Source of the DNA: Pirellulales bacterium
Lineage (GTDB): Bacteria; Planctomycetota; Planctomycetia; Pirellulales; JACPPG01
Direction of reading: 5' to 3'
Length of the DNA stretch: 64,000 nucleotides
Assembly: GCA_036499395.1 (NCBI GenBank)
Contig: DASYDW010000019.1
Location: 62,001 to 126,000, forward strand
Shown here: piece after piece, positions 9,011 through 20,900 of the stretch
Layout: every line of letters begins with the position of its first letter
Numbering within the stretch: position 1 is the stretch's first letter
Made by a program: the position numbers and the translations under genes
The notes under the pieces: model-generated
Databases searched by the model: none
Told to the model about the DNA's origin: nothing
What the model saw: the letters and a program-made list of their open reading frames with translations, nothing else

Positions 9011-10402
9011 TCAGTCTGTCGACCAGATGTTGTTTCGATCCTGCGCGATTCCCGCGGCAGCCCCCTCGGCGGCACAGGCCACGGTGTTCTGGACGGCTTT
9101 ATCCCCTGTGTGAGCCGGGTCGAACTGTGCTTCTTCGGTCGAACCAGTGAGGGCCGTGGTCGAAGCCTCGCCGCGCGACACGCATTGCGTCACCTGGTCG
9201 AAGTAGCCGGTGCCGACGAATCGTTGATGTTTCGTCGCGCGGTAATCTCCTTCGGCTTCGCAGGCGAACTCCCGCTCTTGGAGAGCGGCGTAGGCCGTCA
9301 TGCCGTGGTCGCGATAGCCGCGTGCCAGCTCGTACATCGACAGGTTCAACGCGTGAAACCCCGCCAGCGTGATGAACTGAAATTTGTAGCCCATCGCTCC
9401 CAACTCGCGCTGGAAACGAGCGATCGACGCATCGTCCAGCTTCCGTTTCCAGTTGAAGCTGGGCGAACAGTTGTAAGCCAGCATCTTGCCGGGGAAGCGC
9501 TCATGCACCGCTTCGGCGAACGTACGGGCTTCTTCCAAATCGGGGTGCGAGGTTTCGCACCACAACAGGTCGGCGTACGGAGCGTAGGAAATCGCCCGAT
9601 CGATGGCGACTTCCAGCCCGCCGGTCATGCGGTAAAACCCTTCGGACGTGCGCTCACCGGTCAGGAATCGCCGGTCGCGAGCGTCGATATCGCTGGTGAC
9701 CAATCGCGCGGCGTCGGCGTCGGTGCGTGCGATCAGGATCGTCGGCACGTCGAGAATATCGGCCGCGAGTCGGGCCGTGGTCAGCGTGCGGACGAAGTGT
9801 GACGTCGGCACCAGCACTTTTCCGCCGAGATGGCCACACTTCTTCTCGCTAGCCAATTGATCTTCGAAGTGGACCGCCGCGGCGCCCGCTTCGATCATCC
9901 CTTTCATCAATTCGAAGGCGTTCAGTGCGCCCCCGAAACCGGCCTCGGCATCGGCCACGATCGGCAGAAAGTAGTTCCTGTCGTTGCGTCCTTCGGCATG
10001 TTGAATCTGGTCGGCACGGCGCAGGGCGTTGTTAATCTTGCGCACCACGTTCGGCACGCTGTCCGCAGGATACAGGCTCTGATCCGGATACATCTGGCCC
10101 GCATTGTTCGCGTCGGCCGCGACTTGCCAACCGCTGAGGTAGATGGCCTGCAACCCGGCTTCGGCCATTTCGATCGCCTGGTTGCCGGTGAGCGCCCCGA
10201 GCGCGTGAACGTACGGCTTGCTCTGCAGCAGCTCCCATAGCCGCTCGGCTCCGATGCGGGCCAGGCTGTGTTCGACGTGTACGCTGCCGCGAAGACGCGC
10301 GACTTCCTCGGCCGTGTATTCACGGCAAATCCCTTCCCAGCGCGCGTCGGCGTCCCAACGCTCCTTCAACTCTCCGATCGACGGACAGGCACGGCGAATC
10401 AT
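9011..10402 (-). CDS. aceA: Isocitrate lyase
   Basis: This enzyme splits isocitrate to glyoxylate and succinate, the first step of the glyoxylate bypass. The protein has 463 residues and shows the catalytic signature KKCGHLGGK, upstream conserved segments such as [11 protein letters not shown] and YPDQSLYP, and the family's usual C-terminal end GSTEEAQF at residue 427. A further 36 residues follow EEAQF before the stop, which is odd because the family normally ends there. The ATG at 10402 is chosen over an upstream TTG because GGGGGAGA lies at a good distance before it. It is 93 bases downstream of aceB on the same strand, so the two form an operon with lyase second. Confidence 0.96.
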   Translation of the reverse strand: MIRRACPSIGELKERWDADARWEGICREYTAEEVARLRGSVHVEHSLARIGAERLWELLQSKPYVHALGALTGNQAIEMAEAGLQAIYLSGWQVAADANNAGQMYPDQSLYPADSVPNVVRKINNALRRADQIQHAEGRNDRNYFLPIVADAEAGFGGALNAFELMKGMIEAGAAAVHFEDQLASEKKCGHLGGKVLVPTSHFVRTLTTARLAADILDVPTILIARTDADAARLVTSDIDARDRRFLTGERTSEGFYRMTGGLEVAIDRAISYAPYADLLWCETSHPDLEEARTFAEAVHERFPGKMLAYNCSPSFNWKRKLDDASIARFQRELGAMGYKFQFITLAGFHALNLSMYELARGYRDHGMTAYAALQEREFACEAEGDYRATKHQRFVGTGYFDQVTQCVSRGEASTTALTGSTEEAQFDPAHTGDKAVQNTVACAAEGAAAGIAQDRNNIWSTD

Positions 10403-10495
10403 CACAGTCTCCCCCAAAATGGCTTTTACAAGGTTTGCGATGCGGCGAAAAATCGATATTCAACAAGCTTTAGAAACGAAAGATGCTAGTCAGCG

Positions 10496-12106
<1,611 letters not shown>

Positions 12107-12252
12107 GACAAGGGATCCCTTCTACGTTTGCTGCGGGCGGTGGCGTGGTCGCGATGCTTTGACCGGCAAGAAATCCGTCCAGCCGGCGATTTCTCGAGAC
12201 GCGAATAACAGCGTGTATTTCGCGAGTCGTTGTCACGATCGTACGGCGTGAG

Positions 12253-12280
12253 CTATTATTTGTGAAAGTAATTGTGTCAA
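12253..12280 (-). promoter_or_regulatory. Sigma-70 type promoter of aceBA
   Basis: On the minus strand TTGACA (12275-12280) and TAATAG (12253-12258) are separated by 16 bases. The match to the housekeeping consensus is unusually good for this GC-rich sequence. The predicted transcript start near 12246 leaves a leader of about 140 nt before aceB. Confidence 0.72.
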
Positions 12281-12283
12281 TAG

Positions 12284-12303
12284 ATTGAATTGCTACAATC
12301 AAT
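12284..12303. promoter_or_regulatory. Candidate LysR-type operator
   Basis: An interrupted dyad ATTGA-N10-TCAAT with an inner TTG-N3-CAA lies three bases upstream of the aceBA -35 box and between the two divergent genes. LysR-family activators typically bind T-N11-A dyads just upstream of the -35 element of a divergent target, so this is a natural site for the product of the adjacent gene. The link is inferred from position and symmetry. Confidence 0.58.
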
Positions 12304-12352
12304 CAAATACTCAGCATTTGCTATATCAATGCTTCGCGGGAGCGCCTGATTT

Positions 12353-13300
12353 ATGGCCGGACGACGCCTCACACATGCCTACAAGGGAAGCCGTTTGCCG
12401 CAGCTGCGCAGCTTCTGTTTCGCGGCTCAAGCCGGCAGCGTTTCGAAGGCGGCCGAGCGCATGTTTCTCAGCCAGCCCACCGTTTCGCTACAGATTCAAG
12501 CGCTCGAGCGCGAGTTGAAAACCGCGCTCTTCGAGCGGCGCGGGCCGCGCATCACGCTGACGCCCGAAGGAAAGACGATGTACGAACTGGCGCTGCCGCT
12601 GGTCGAAGGGATCGATGCGCTCGGCGAGAAATTCGCGGCGCGCCGCGGCGGTATCGAGGCGGGCCGGTTGGACATCGCGGCCGGCGAATCAACGCTGCTA
12701 TATCTGCTGCCGCCGTTCATCAAGGAATTCGCCGATCGCTATCCGGCCATCGAGTTGAAGTTGCATAACGTCACCGGCCGCGATGGCGTGGCCATGCTCC
12801 GCGCGGACCAGATCGATTTCGCCGTCGGCCCCATGACCGAAGAAGGCGAAGGCATGGACTATCGCGACATGTTCGCGGCCGAGCCGATGCTGATCACATC
12901 GCGCGACCATCCGCTGGCGAAAAAGAAGGAGGTCACGATCCGCGACGTGGCGGCCCATCCGTTGATCCTGCCGCCGCGGCACCTGGCCACCTGGCGCGTG
13001 GTCGATTTCGTCTTCCACAAGCACAAGCTGAAATACCACGTCAAGCTCGAGGCAGGCGGCTGGGAAGTGATCAAGAAGTACGTCGAGCTGGGACTCGGCA
13101 TCTCGATCGTGGCCAGTCTGTGCCTGACGGGCAAAGAGGCGCTAGCGGCCATTCCGATGAAGCGCTACTTTCCGACGCGGCGCTACGGCGTCGTCACCCG
13201 ACGTGGCAAATTCTTATCGCCGCAGGCGCAGCGATTCCTGGAAATCATGGCCAAGGCCGTGCCGAAGCGCACCGTCGCCCCGGCAGCGCAAGGAAGTTAA
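12353..13300 (+). CDS. LysR-family transcriptional regulator
   Basis: The protein has 315 residues. The N-terminal winged helix-turn-helix spans about residues 15-75 (LRSFCFAAQAGSVSKAAERM then LSQPTVSLQIQALERELKT), followed by the periplasmic-binding-protein-like effector domain (AGRLDIAAGESTLLYLLPPF and GGWEVIKKYVELGLGISIVA). The latter resembles the CysB/Cbl/CbbR branch of the family, but the effector cannot be named. ATG 12353 begins a leader MAGRRLTHAYKG. It is divergent from aceBA with a candidate operator at 12284-12303, so the best guess is a regulator of the glyoxylate shunt; this remains an inference. Confidence 0.93.
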   Translation: MAGRRLTHAYKGSRLPQLRSFCFAAQAGSVSKAAERMFLSQPTVSLQIQALERELKTALFERRGPRITLTPEGKTMYELALPLVEGIDALGEKFAARRGGIEAGRLDIAAGESTLLYLLPPFIKEFADRYPAIELKLHNVTGRDGVAMLRADQIDFAVGPMTEEGEGMDYRDMFAAEPMLITSRDHPLAKKKEVTIRDVAAHPLILPPRHLATWRVVDFVFHKHKLKYHVKLEAGGWEVIKKYVELGLGISIVASLCLTGKEALAAIPMKRYFPTRRYGVVTRRGKFLSPQAQRFLEIMAKAVPKRTVAPAAQGS

Positions 13301-13333
13301 TGCGCCAGGTACGCGTGCATGATCATGACGCAG

Positions 13334-13537
13334 CTAATCCTTCGCGATCATCACATCCGACGCTTTGATGATGGCCGTCACGCGATCCCCCGCCGCCAGC
13401 TTCATCCGCTCGGCCGAGGCGCGCGTGATTGCCGCCACGATCTCGACGCCTGCCGCTGAAATCACGACTTCCGCCGCCACCTCGCCCAATTTCACCGCGG
13501 TAATTTGGCCCGGCACTTGATTGCGCGCACTAATCAT
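13334..13537 (-). CDS. Molbindin-like TOBE/Mop domain protein
   Basis: The protein has 67 residues and is a single Mop (TOBE) domain: SARNQVPGQITAVKLGEV at the start, ISAAGVEIVAAITRASAERM in the middle and DRVTAIIKASDVMIAK at the end. Free-standing Mop proteins oligomerise and store or buffer molybdate or tungstate in the cytoplasm. The start is an ATG preceded on the minus strand by GGAGACTTG. It is convergent with the LysR gene, 33 bases away. A molybdenum cofactor gene (moaC) lies 10 kb away in the same window, which fits but does not prove a link. Confidence 0.88.
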   Translation of the reverse strand: MISARNQVPGQITAVKLGEVAAEVVISAAGVEIVAAITRASAERMKLAAGDRVTAIIKASDVMIAKD

Positions 13538-13816
13538 GGAACAAGTCTCCTATCGTGTGATGCGCCCCGCATAATAATGCGGCCGACTGGATCCGAGTCG
13601 AAAGTTTACCGATTCGCCCGCCCCCGGCCCAGAACATCGCGCCCGCCCAAGGTAGGATTGTAGGTGCCGGTCCCACAAGTATTAATTTGCTCGCGGTAGC
13701 GGCGGCAACTTGCTGGAACGAGCCGACGAGCGATAAAATGCCGTGACGCCGGTTTGCCTTCGCCCGCGATCTCGCGACGCGAAATTCCCCCGACAGTCTG
13801 CAACTTACGGATGCGC

Positions 13817-14791
13817 ATGAGCGAGGATTACTACAAGACACTCGAGGTCGCCCGCGACGCCTCGCAGGACGATATTCAGAAGGCTTACCGCCGGCTGGCG
13901 CGAAAATTCCACCCCGACCTGCACCCCGACGATAAAACGGCCAAGAAGAAATTCCAGGAAGTACAGGGCGCATTCGACGTTCTGAACGACCCGAAGAAAC
14001 GCGAAATGTACGACCGCTACGGCAGCTCGTACGAAAGCGCCGCGGCAGCCGGTGCCGGCGCGGCGCCCGGAGGCGCGCAGTGGCGCACTGCGCCCGGGGG
14101 CCCGGAATTCGAGAACGTCGATTTCTCGCAATTCTTCGGCGACCGGTTTGGTGGCGACGAGGGAGGCGGTTTCTCCAGTATCTTCGGCAATCTCGGCGGC
14201 GGTCGAGCTGGCAAGCAATCGCGGCGGGGCCGTGCCGCGCAAACGCCGGGCGCTGATCTGGAGAGCAAGATCGAAGTCTCGTTCGAAACCGCGGTGGTCG
14301 GCGGCAAAGCGCAACTCAGCGTGCAGCGAGGCACCGGCAAGGTCGACACGATCGACGTCAAAATTCCGGCCGGCATCGAAGACGGCAAAAAGATCCGCCT
14401 CCGCGGTCAAGGCGAACCCAGCCCCAGCGGTGGGCCAAGCGGCGACATCTTGTTGACGGTGCATGTCGCCCCGCATCCGTTCTTTCGCCGCCGCGGCGAC
14501 GACCTGGACGTGCGCGTTCCCGTCACGCTGCTCGAAGCGGCCGAGGGGGCCAAGGTCGACGTGCCGACGCCGCGTGGCACCGTCACGCTGCGCATCCCGC
14601 CTAAGACCTCGAGCGGCGCCAAGCTGCGTGTGAAGGGGCACGGCGTCGCCAAGAGCGGCAAAACGCCTGGGGATTTGTACGCCGAAATCGCAATCATGCT
14701 CCCCAAGCAATTGAGCGCTGACGATATTGAGCAGATTCGCGCCATGTGCCAGAAGGGGCCCATCGATCCACGAGCGGAGTTGCGATGGTAA
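13817..14791 (+). CDS. DnaJ-family co-chaperone of CbpA type
   Basis: The protein has 324 residues. The J domain covers about residues 1-70 and includes the HPD motif ([10 protein letters not shown]), which stimulates DnaK. A Gly-rich linker follows, then the two C-terminal substrate-binding beta domains ([20 protein letters not shown] and [19 protein letters not shown]). There is no cysteine-rich zinc finger, so it is a type II (CbpA/DnaJ2-like) protein rather than canonical DnaJ. The start at 13817 (MSEDYYK) is the family start; an ATG two codons earlier is also possible. The end overlaps the next small gene. Confidence 0.94.
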   Translation: MSEDYYKTLEVARDASQDDIQKAYRRLARKFHPDLHPDDKTAKKKFQEVQGAFDVLNDPKKREMYDRYGSSYESAAAAGAGAAPGGAQWRTAPGGPEFENVDFSQFFGDRFGGDEGGGFSSIFGNLGGGRAGKQSRRGRAAQTPGADLESKIEVSFETAVVGGKAQLSVQRGTGKVDTIDVKIPAGIEDGKKIRLRGQGEPSPSGGPSGDILLTVHVAPHPFFRRRGDDLDVRVPVTLLEAAEGAKVDVPTPRGTVTLRIPPKTSSGAKLRVKGHGVAKSGKTPGDLYAEIAIMLPKQLSADDIEQIRAMCQKGPIDPRAELRW

Positions 14792-15126
14792 ACGCCTGGG
14801 GCGTGCGAGTCGTCGCCCCTTTCCTGGATCCGACGTCCGCCGTCCTGTGGGCGGCCGACGACGCGGCCGCTGAGCCCGCCGGCGACCTCGACCCGGCTAC
14901 CCGCGCCACACTACTGCTAGCACTGCTGGCGATTATCGTATTAGGGATCGGGCTGATCGCGATGGTCATTCTCGGTGGCAGCATGGTGCGCCGCTGGGCA
15001 CGACTGACTCCGCCGTCACGCGTGCCGGTCCGAGTCCCTACGCCGCCGCCGCGGGAGCTGATTCTCGATCTTGAAGATGATGAAACCGACGCTGAAACCA
15101 ATCATGGAAACGATGCCCGGCCATGA
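14785..15126 (+). CDS. Small single-pass membrane protein, unknown
   Basis: The 113-residue product has one strong transmembrane helix at about residues 37-62 ([20 protein letters not shown]), a short N-terminal part and a basic then acidic C-terminal tail ([18 protein letters not shown]). The ATG at 14785 overlaps the stop of the dnaJ-type gene (ATGGTAA), suggesting coupled translation. Its 3' end overlaps the start of rnpA. I do not recognise the family. Its place between a co-chaperone and rnpA suggests cotranscription but gives no function. Confidence 0.75.
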   Translation: MVNAWGVRVVAPFLDPTSAVLWAADDAAAEPAGDLDPATRATLLLALLAIIVLGIGLIAMVILGGSMVRRWARLTPPSRVPVRVPTPPPRELILDLEDDETDAETNHGNDARP

Positions 15127-15472
15127 ATTGCCGCCGGAGTATCGCCTGAAATCTCGAGGAGATTTCGCGCGCGTTTTCAGCCATCGCGTCACGGCCACCG
15201 ACGGCGTGTTGCGCCTGCATGCCAGCATCGCCACGTCAGGGCATCCTCGCTTGGGCCTGTCCGTTTCCCGGCGGGTAGGTAACGCTGTGGTGCGAAATCG
15301 GTACAAGCGACTGCTGCGCGAAGCCTTTCGATTGATACGCGATCAATTGCCACCACTGGACATCGTCGTCATTCCTCAAGCGCGCCAGCAGCCGGAACTG
15401 CAAGCGTTTCAAGCGTCGCTGGTGAATCTGGCCCGCCGCCTCGACCGGCGTCTGCGGAGCAATTCGCCATGA
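15113..15472 (+). CDS. rnpA: Ribonuclease P protein component
   Basis: This is the protein subunit that helps the RNase P ribozyme cleave pre-tRNA 5' leaders. The family signature RNRYKRLLREAFR is present, after LKSRGDFARVFSH near the N-terminus and LGLSVSRRVGNAV. Length from 15113 is 119 residues, normal for the family. ATGs at 15071 and 15104 are alternatives; 15113 gives the best family-like N-terminus but all overlap the preceding gene. It overlaps yidD by four bases. The usual upstream rpmH is absent. Confidence 0.93.
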   Translation: MPGHELPPEYRLKSRGDFARVFSHRVTATDGVLRLHASIATSGHPRLGLSVSRRVGNAVVRNRYKRLLREAFRLIRDQLPPLDIVVIPQARQQPELQAFQASLVNLARRLDRRLRSNSP

Positions 15473-15708
15473 AGGCCCTGCTGCAAGGCTGCGTGCGATT
15501 GCCGGGCGAGTTGCTGATTCTGTTCGTCCGCGTCTATCAGTACACGCTTAGCCCCATCGTAGGGCGTCAGTGCCGGTACGAGCCGACTTGCAGCCATTAC
15601 TTTATCGGCGCCGTCCGCAAGCATGGCGCCGTGGTCGGCAGTTTGCGCGGTCTATGGCGCATTTGCCGCTGCCACCCGTTTCATCCGGGGGGATACGACC
15701 CGCCGTGA
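15469..15708 (+). CDS. yidD: Membrane protein insertion efficiency factor YidD
   Basis: The protein has 79 residues with the family's conserved pattern: an amphipathic N-terminal helix, then YQYTLSPIVGRQCRYEPTCS and the Cys/His segment ending HPFHPGGYDPP. YidD assists YidC-dependent insertion at the inner membrane. ATGA overlap with rnpA indicates coupled expression, as in most bacteria. No yidC follows; the next gene is a FlgI-like lipoprotein. Confidence 0.95.
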   Translation: MKALLQGCVRLPGELLILFVRVYQYTLSPIVGRQCRYEPTCSHYFIGAVRKHGAVVGSLRGLWRICRCHPFHPGGYDPP

Positions 15709-15958
15709 TGTGCGCGCCACGAACATCGTTGGCGAACTGGGGGAGCCGAATGGTTATCGGCAACCTGCGTTTGAAGTGACGTTGGGGTAACTTCGCCTTG
15801 ACGCCCCGACAGCGTGCCACTATCTTCCCCGCCCGTCTACCTTTCTCTCTTCCTTTCGCGACATTTGCCAGCGCTGGTCAGTGACGGCCTTCGTGCGCCT
15901 TGCGCATGCTTTTCTTGGGCCGTGATTCGACAGGCGCACACGTACGGAGCGCTGTGGC

Positions 15959-17824
15959 ATGAGGCCTGAACGCTTGTCGTTTGTCGTCGTTCTGGTCGCT
16001 CTATCGGGCTGTGCGAGCTCGTTCTTCCGCTCGCAAAGCCCCGAGCCCGACGTCGACATGCCCCGCACGAAGCTCGTCGGCGATTACGCCGTTCCCTTCG
16101 GCTTGCATCCGGTCAAGGTCGAGGCCGTGGGCCTGGTTACCGGGCTGCCCGGCACCGGCAGCGATCCCGATCCCTCGGCGCAGCGCGATGAACTCATGGC
16201 CGAAATGAAGGCCTACAGCGTTTCGCATCCCAACGAAATCCTGGCCTCGGGCACGGCCTCGCTGGTACTGGTGCGCGGTTATTTGCGTCCTGGCATTCAG
16301 CAGGGAGACCACTTCGACCTCGAAGTGCGCGTTCCCAGCCGCAGCGGAACGACCAGCTTGCGCGATGGTTGGCTGATGGAAACACGATTGGCCGAAATGG
16401 CCGTGTTGCACGGCAGCGTGCGCGAAGGCAGTCTGCTGGCCAAGGGACAAGGCGCGGTCCTGGTCGATCCCTCGGCCGACAGCACCGACGACAATCACGT
16501 CTCGATGAGCCGTGGCCGAGTGCTGGGCGGCGGCATCGCGCTGAAGTCGCGCCCGTTGGCGCTGGCTCTCAAGCCTGACCATCGCAGCGCGCATCTCAGC
16601 GAGCAACTTGGCCGGTCGATCAATCATCGCTTTCACACTTACAACGGCGGCATCCAAAAGGGAGTCGCCAACCCGAAGGATGATCAGCATATCGAGCTGA
16701 TCGTCCACCCGCGTTACAAGGACAACGTCGAGCGCTTCGTACAAGTCGTGCGTTCGATCGCACTCAAGGAAAGCTCGGGCCAGCAGATGGCGCGTATTGT
16801 CTTGCTCGAACGCCAATTGCTCGACCCGATCACGGCCGCGTCGTCGGCGCTCAAGCTCGAAGCGATCGGCAAGGACGGCATTCCGACCTTGCAAAAGGGA
16901 CTGCAATCGTCTGACGCCGAAGTCCGGTTCTACGCGGCCGAAGCGTTGGCCTATCTGGATCAAAAAGAAGCCGCCCCGCCGCTGGCCGAGGCTGCTCGCG
17001 ATGTGCCAGCCTTCCGTGCTTATGCCCTGGCGGCTCTCAGCGCGATGGACGATTTGGCCGCCTACGAAGGCTTGCGCGAGCTGCTGGACATGCCCAGTAA
17101 CGAGACTCGTTACGGCGCCTTCCGCGCTTTGTGGGCCATGAACGATCAAGATCCGCTGGTACGCGGCGAACGCTTGGGCAACCATTTCAGCTACCACGTG
17201 CTCGATACGATGGGTCCGGAATTGGTTCACGTGACGCGCAGCTACCGGCCCGAGATCGTCGTCTTCGGACAAGAGCAACGCTTGACGACCCCGTTTATGT
17301 TCGAGGCCGGCAAGGAAATCATGATTTCGGGCAAGGACGATCGTGTCACCATTGCTCGATTCGCGCCGAATCAACCCGATCAGAAACGGGTCGTCTCGAC
17401 GCGACTCGACGACTGCATCCGGGCCATCGCCGACCTAGGGGGCAGCTATCCCGATGTCGTGCAAGCCTTGCAACAAGCCAAAGCCAAGGGAGCCCTCGCC
17501 GGTCGCTTCGCGATCGACTCGATTCCCAGTGGCGGCCGCCGGTACGACCGTGGCAATTCGACCTCGAAATCGGATGATGACGAGCAGTCCGACGGTGAAA
17601 AGCACGTGGACGAGGGCGGAACCGTATCGCCCGACGGGGATGAGGACGAGGTCGAGGACGGCCCCGGCGTGGCCATGGCCAATCCCGTGCCCGGATTGTT
17701 CGACAATGGCCGGCGGACCTTCGATCGGGACAAGAACAAGAAGCCCCTCAGCGCCGAGCCGGATACGAATTCCGAAGAGAAGAAGGCCGGGTCGCTGGGC
17801 TCGTGGTTGGGTACAATAAAGTAA
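15959..17824 (+). CDS. Lipoprotein with FlgI-like N-terminal region and HEAT repeats
   Basis: The protein has 621 residues. A lipoprotein signal ends at LSGC (Cys about residue 19), so it is expected to be lipid-anchored. Residues about 45-270 resemble the flagellar P-ring protein FlgI: VEAVGLVTGLPGTGSDP recalls the FlgI opening, and a GYLRPGIQQGDHFDLEV then TSLRDGWLMET pattern follows. Residues about 275-400 contain HEAT-like helical repeats (SSDAEVRFYAAEALAYL, FRAYALAALSAMDD). The C-terminus has a highly acidic linker (DDDEQSDGEKHVDEGG). No flagellar genes are seen nearby. The FlgI relation is by pattern only; the fusion looks planctomycete-specific and its role is unknown. Confidence 0.82.
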   Translation: MRPERLSFVVVLVALSGCASSFFRSQSPEPDVDMPRTKLVGDYAVPFGLHPVKVEAVGLVTGLPGTGSDPDPSAQRDELMAEMKAYSVSHPNEILASGTASLVLVRGYLRPGIQQGDHFDLEVRVPSRSGTTSLRDGWLMETRLAEMAVLHGSVREGSLLAKGQGAVLVDPSADSTDDNHVSMSRGRVLGGGIALKSRPLALALKPDHRSAHLSEQLGRSINHRFHTYNGGIQKGVANPKDDQHIELIVHPRYKDNVERFVQVVRSIALKESSGQQMARIVLLERQLLDPITAASSALKLEAIGKDGIPTLQKGLQSSDAEVRFYAAEALAYLDQKEAAPPLAEAARDVPAFRAYALAALSAMDDLAAYEGLRELLDMPSNETRYGAFRALWAMNDQDPLVRGERLGNHFSYHVLDTMGPELVHVTRSYRPEIVVFGQEQRLTTPFMFEAGKEIMISGKDDRVTIARFAPNQPDQKRVVSTRLDDCIRAIADLGGSYPDVVQALQQAKAKGALAGRFAIDSIPSGGRRYDRGNSTSKSDDDEQSDGEKHVDEGGTVSPDGDEDEVEDGPGVAMANPVPGLFDNGRRTFDRDKNKKPLSAEPDTNSEEKKAGSLGSWLGTIK

Positions 17825-17982
17825 CGCCGGTGCCTGGTCGATCCGGCGGCGGGCCTTAACGGCCCCGGCTCAATAGGGCGGCCTGGCCGGCATGGCTTTC
17901 GCCGTTCGAGGCCAGTCCGGCGTGCCCGGTGGCAAGTCGCCCGGGGTCCTCATACCTTCAACCACGATCTCGAATCTTCGTC

Positions 17983-20900
17983 ATGCTTAAGGCGCTGGAA
18001 CTTGTCGGCTTCAAAAGCTTTGCCGACAAGACCCGTTTCGACTTTCCGCGCGGCATTACGGCCGTCGTCGGTCCCAACGGCAGCGGGAAGTCGAACGTCG
18101 TCGACGCCATTAAGTGGGTGCTCGGCGAGCAAAGCGTTAAGAGTCTGCGCGGCAAGGAAATGGCCGACGTCATTTTCAACGGCTCCGCCAGCCGAACGCC
18201 GTTGAACTTTGCCGAAACGACTCTCACGCTCGATAACAGCACCCGCCGCCTACCGATCGACACCGCCGAGGTGTTGGTCACGCGCCGTGTCTATCGCAAC
18301 GGCGAGGGCGAGTACATGCTCAATCGCCAGCCGTGCCGGCTGCGCGACATTCGCGAGCTGTTCTCCGGCACCGGCGTGGGCGCCGAGGCCTACAGTGTCA
18401 TCGAGCAGGGTAAAGTCGATGTCCTGCTGCAATCGTCGCCGCGTGATCGGCGGCTAATCTTCGAAGAGGCGGCCGGCATCAGCCGCTTCAAAGCCAAGAA
18501 AATCGAATCGCTACGGCGACTCGAACGCGTTGAGCAAAACCTGCTCCGCTTAGGAGACATCGTCGCCGAAGTCGAGCATCGGCTCCGCCAGGTCCGACTG
18601 CAGGCCGCTAAAGCCCGCCGCTACAAGGAATACTCCGACCGCATGCAGCAGCTCCGCACCCACGTGGGCATGGCGGACTGGCGACAACTGAGCGCGCAGT
18701 TGGAAGAAATGGACAGCGCGTTCGCTGCTCTACGGGGACAGCGCGACGAAGGGACACTGGCTGCCGACCAAAGCGAATCGGCCGCCACGACGGCCGAGCA
18801 GAATTCCCTCGCGGCCACCGATGCGATTCGCGCCAGCGAATCCCACGGCGCACAGATCCGCGAAGCAATCGCCACGCGCGAGGCCGCGCTCGACCACCAT
18901 CGCCGCCGCGCGGTGGAGTTGGAAAAGGAAGCAGATCGTTTACGCCGACAATTGGCGGCCGTGAACGTCCGCGCAGGATCGCTCGATCAGCAGTTCGAGC
19001 AGCTCACCGCGCAACTCGGCACGGCCGAAGCGGAATACGCGCGCGTTGCCGCCGCCACTTCGACCGAAGATTCCCGCCTGGTGGAAGTCAGCAGCCGGCT
19101 GTCGACCTTGCGCCGCGAGGCCGACAAATCGCGTGAAGCTTACCTGGCCGAGATGCGGCGGGCCGCACAATGGGAAAGCGAAATAAGCTCGCTCACCGCA
19201 AGGCTGGAATCGGCTCGCACTCGTCGTGTGCAGCACGAGCAGAAGCAAGTCGATCTGACCGCGGGACGCGAGAGCATCAATACTGAGTTGGCCGCGTTCC
19301 AAACTCAGAGCACCGAGCTGATAACGGCGCTCGACGACGCGCGTCATGCCGCCACGGCCGCGGCCGAAAAATCGGCCGAGCTAACCGCGCGGCATGTCCA
19401 GATTCAACAGGCCATCGCCCAGCTACGCGAACAACTCTCAGCGGCACGCGAGCGTGCCACGGTCCTGGAAGAATTCCAGCGGCGGCGCGAAGGTTATTCC
19501 GAGGCCGTCAAGGAAATCCTCGAGGAAGCCGGGGCCGGCACAGGTCCCTTTCAGCATGTCCAGGGAGTTGTCGCCGAGCTGTTGCAGGTCAATCTCGAGA
19601 TGGCGCTGCTCATTGAAGTGGCTCTCGGCGATCGGGCGCAACACATCGTGGTCGGTTCGCTGGAAGAAGTGATCGCGTCGGTAAAGCAACAACACTTTCC
19701 CAGCCAGGTAACGTTCACTCCCATCGACGCGCGCGAATACCGCACCGCGGCACGCGAAGTCGATCTGCACAACCAGCCCGGCGTCTTGGGACGGGCCGAC
19801 GATTTCGTCCGCACTTCGACGCAGTTCGTCCCACTGGCGGTTCGCCTGCTGGGCCGAACGTGGATTGTCGATACACTCGATCGCGCGACGAGCCTGGCCG
19901 CCGCGAATCCCGGGTTGAGCTTTGTCACGCTGGCAGGCGAAGCACGCTCGGCCGACGAAACGTTATCGTTCGGTCCCTGCTCGCCGGCCGCCGGCTTAAT
20001 TTCCCGGCATAGCGAGTTGGCCGCGCTTCACGGCCAGGTACAGACGCTTGAAGAAAGGCTGGCCGCAGAAGCCACGGCCGTCGCCGAGATCGCGGCCCAG
20101 TCGGCCGTGGCTCAGCAGGCGCGTGCCGCGGCCGAAGCGGAAGCTGCGCGTTTGAAGTCGGTGCAGGGCGAATTGCAATTGCGCACCAAGACAGCGCGCG
20201 ATCGCGCCGCGGGAATCGACGAAGAATCACGTCGCCTGGCGCTCGACCTCGACGCAACAACAAAAACGATCGACGCGATCGAGGCGTCGCTGCAATCCTC
20301 GCGCGAGCGGATTGATGCCTCGCGCGTTGCCCAATCCAACCTCGAAAGCGAAGCGGCGATACTGGCCGAGAAGACCTCGGCGCTCGATACCGAGCGCTCC
20401 ACGATCGAAGCCGCGGTCGCGACCGTCAAAGTCGAACTCGGCAAAGGCGAGGAGCGGCTGGCCAATCTACGACTACGGGCCAGGCAACTCGAACAAGATC
20501 AGCGCGAACGCCGACGCACGGTCAGCGATGCCTCGGCCGAGCTGTCCCGTTGCCTGGACCGCATCTTGGATTCGGATCGGCACGTCCTGGCCACGGAATC
20601 GGAGCTCGCGCTGCTGTACCTGGACAAAGAGGCAAACCTGGCCGGCACCACGGGGCTCGTCTCGCAGGAAGAACTTCATCGCGCGGCCCGCCTGGCGCAT
20701 CTCGCCGAAGCGCAGCGCTGGCGCGCCGCCACGCGCGACGCCGAAGAGAAATTGCACGCGCAAGAACTTGCGGCACACGAAGTTCGTCACGCCCGCACGA
20801 CCATTGCCGATCGTTTGCGCGAAGATTACGCGCTCGACCTGACCGTGGTCGAGGCCGCCGAAACAATCGAAGAAAGTCGACAACGTGAGGAAATCGACGC

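Noticed and set aside
12353-13537. LysR gene as a molybdate regulator because molbindin is adjacent
   Set aside because: The molbindin gene is convergent, while the divergent aceBA promoter has a fitting operator, so glyoxylate control is more likely.
15921-15941. GATTCGACAGG resembling a tmRNA segment
   Set aside because: No tRNA-like ends or CCACCA, and a protein gene starts at 15959, so there is no room for a tmRNA.
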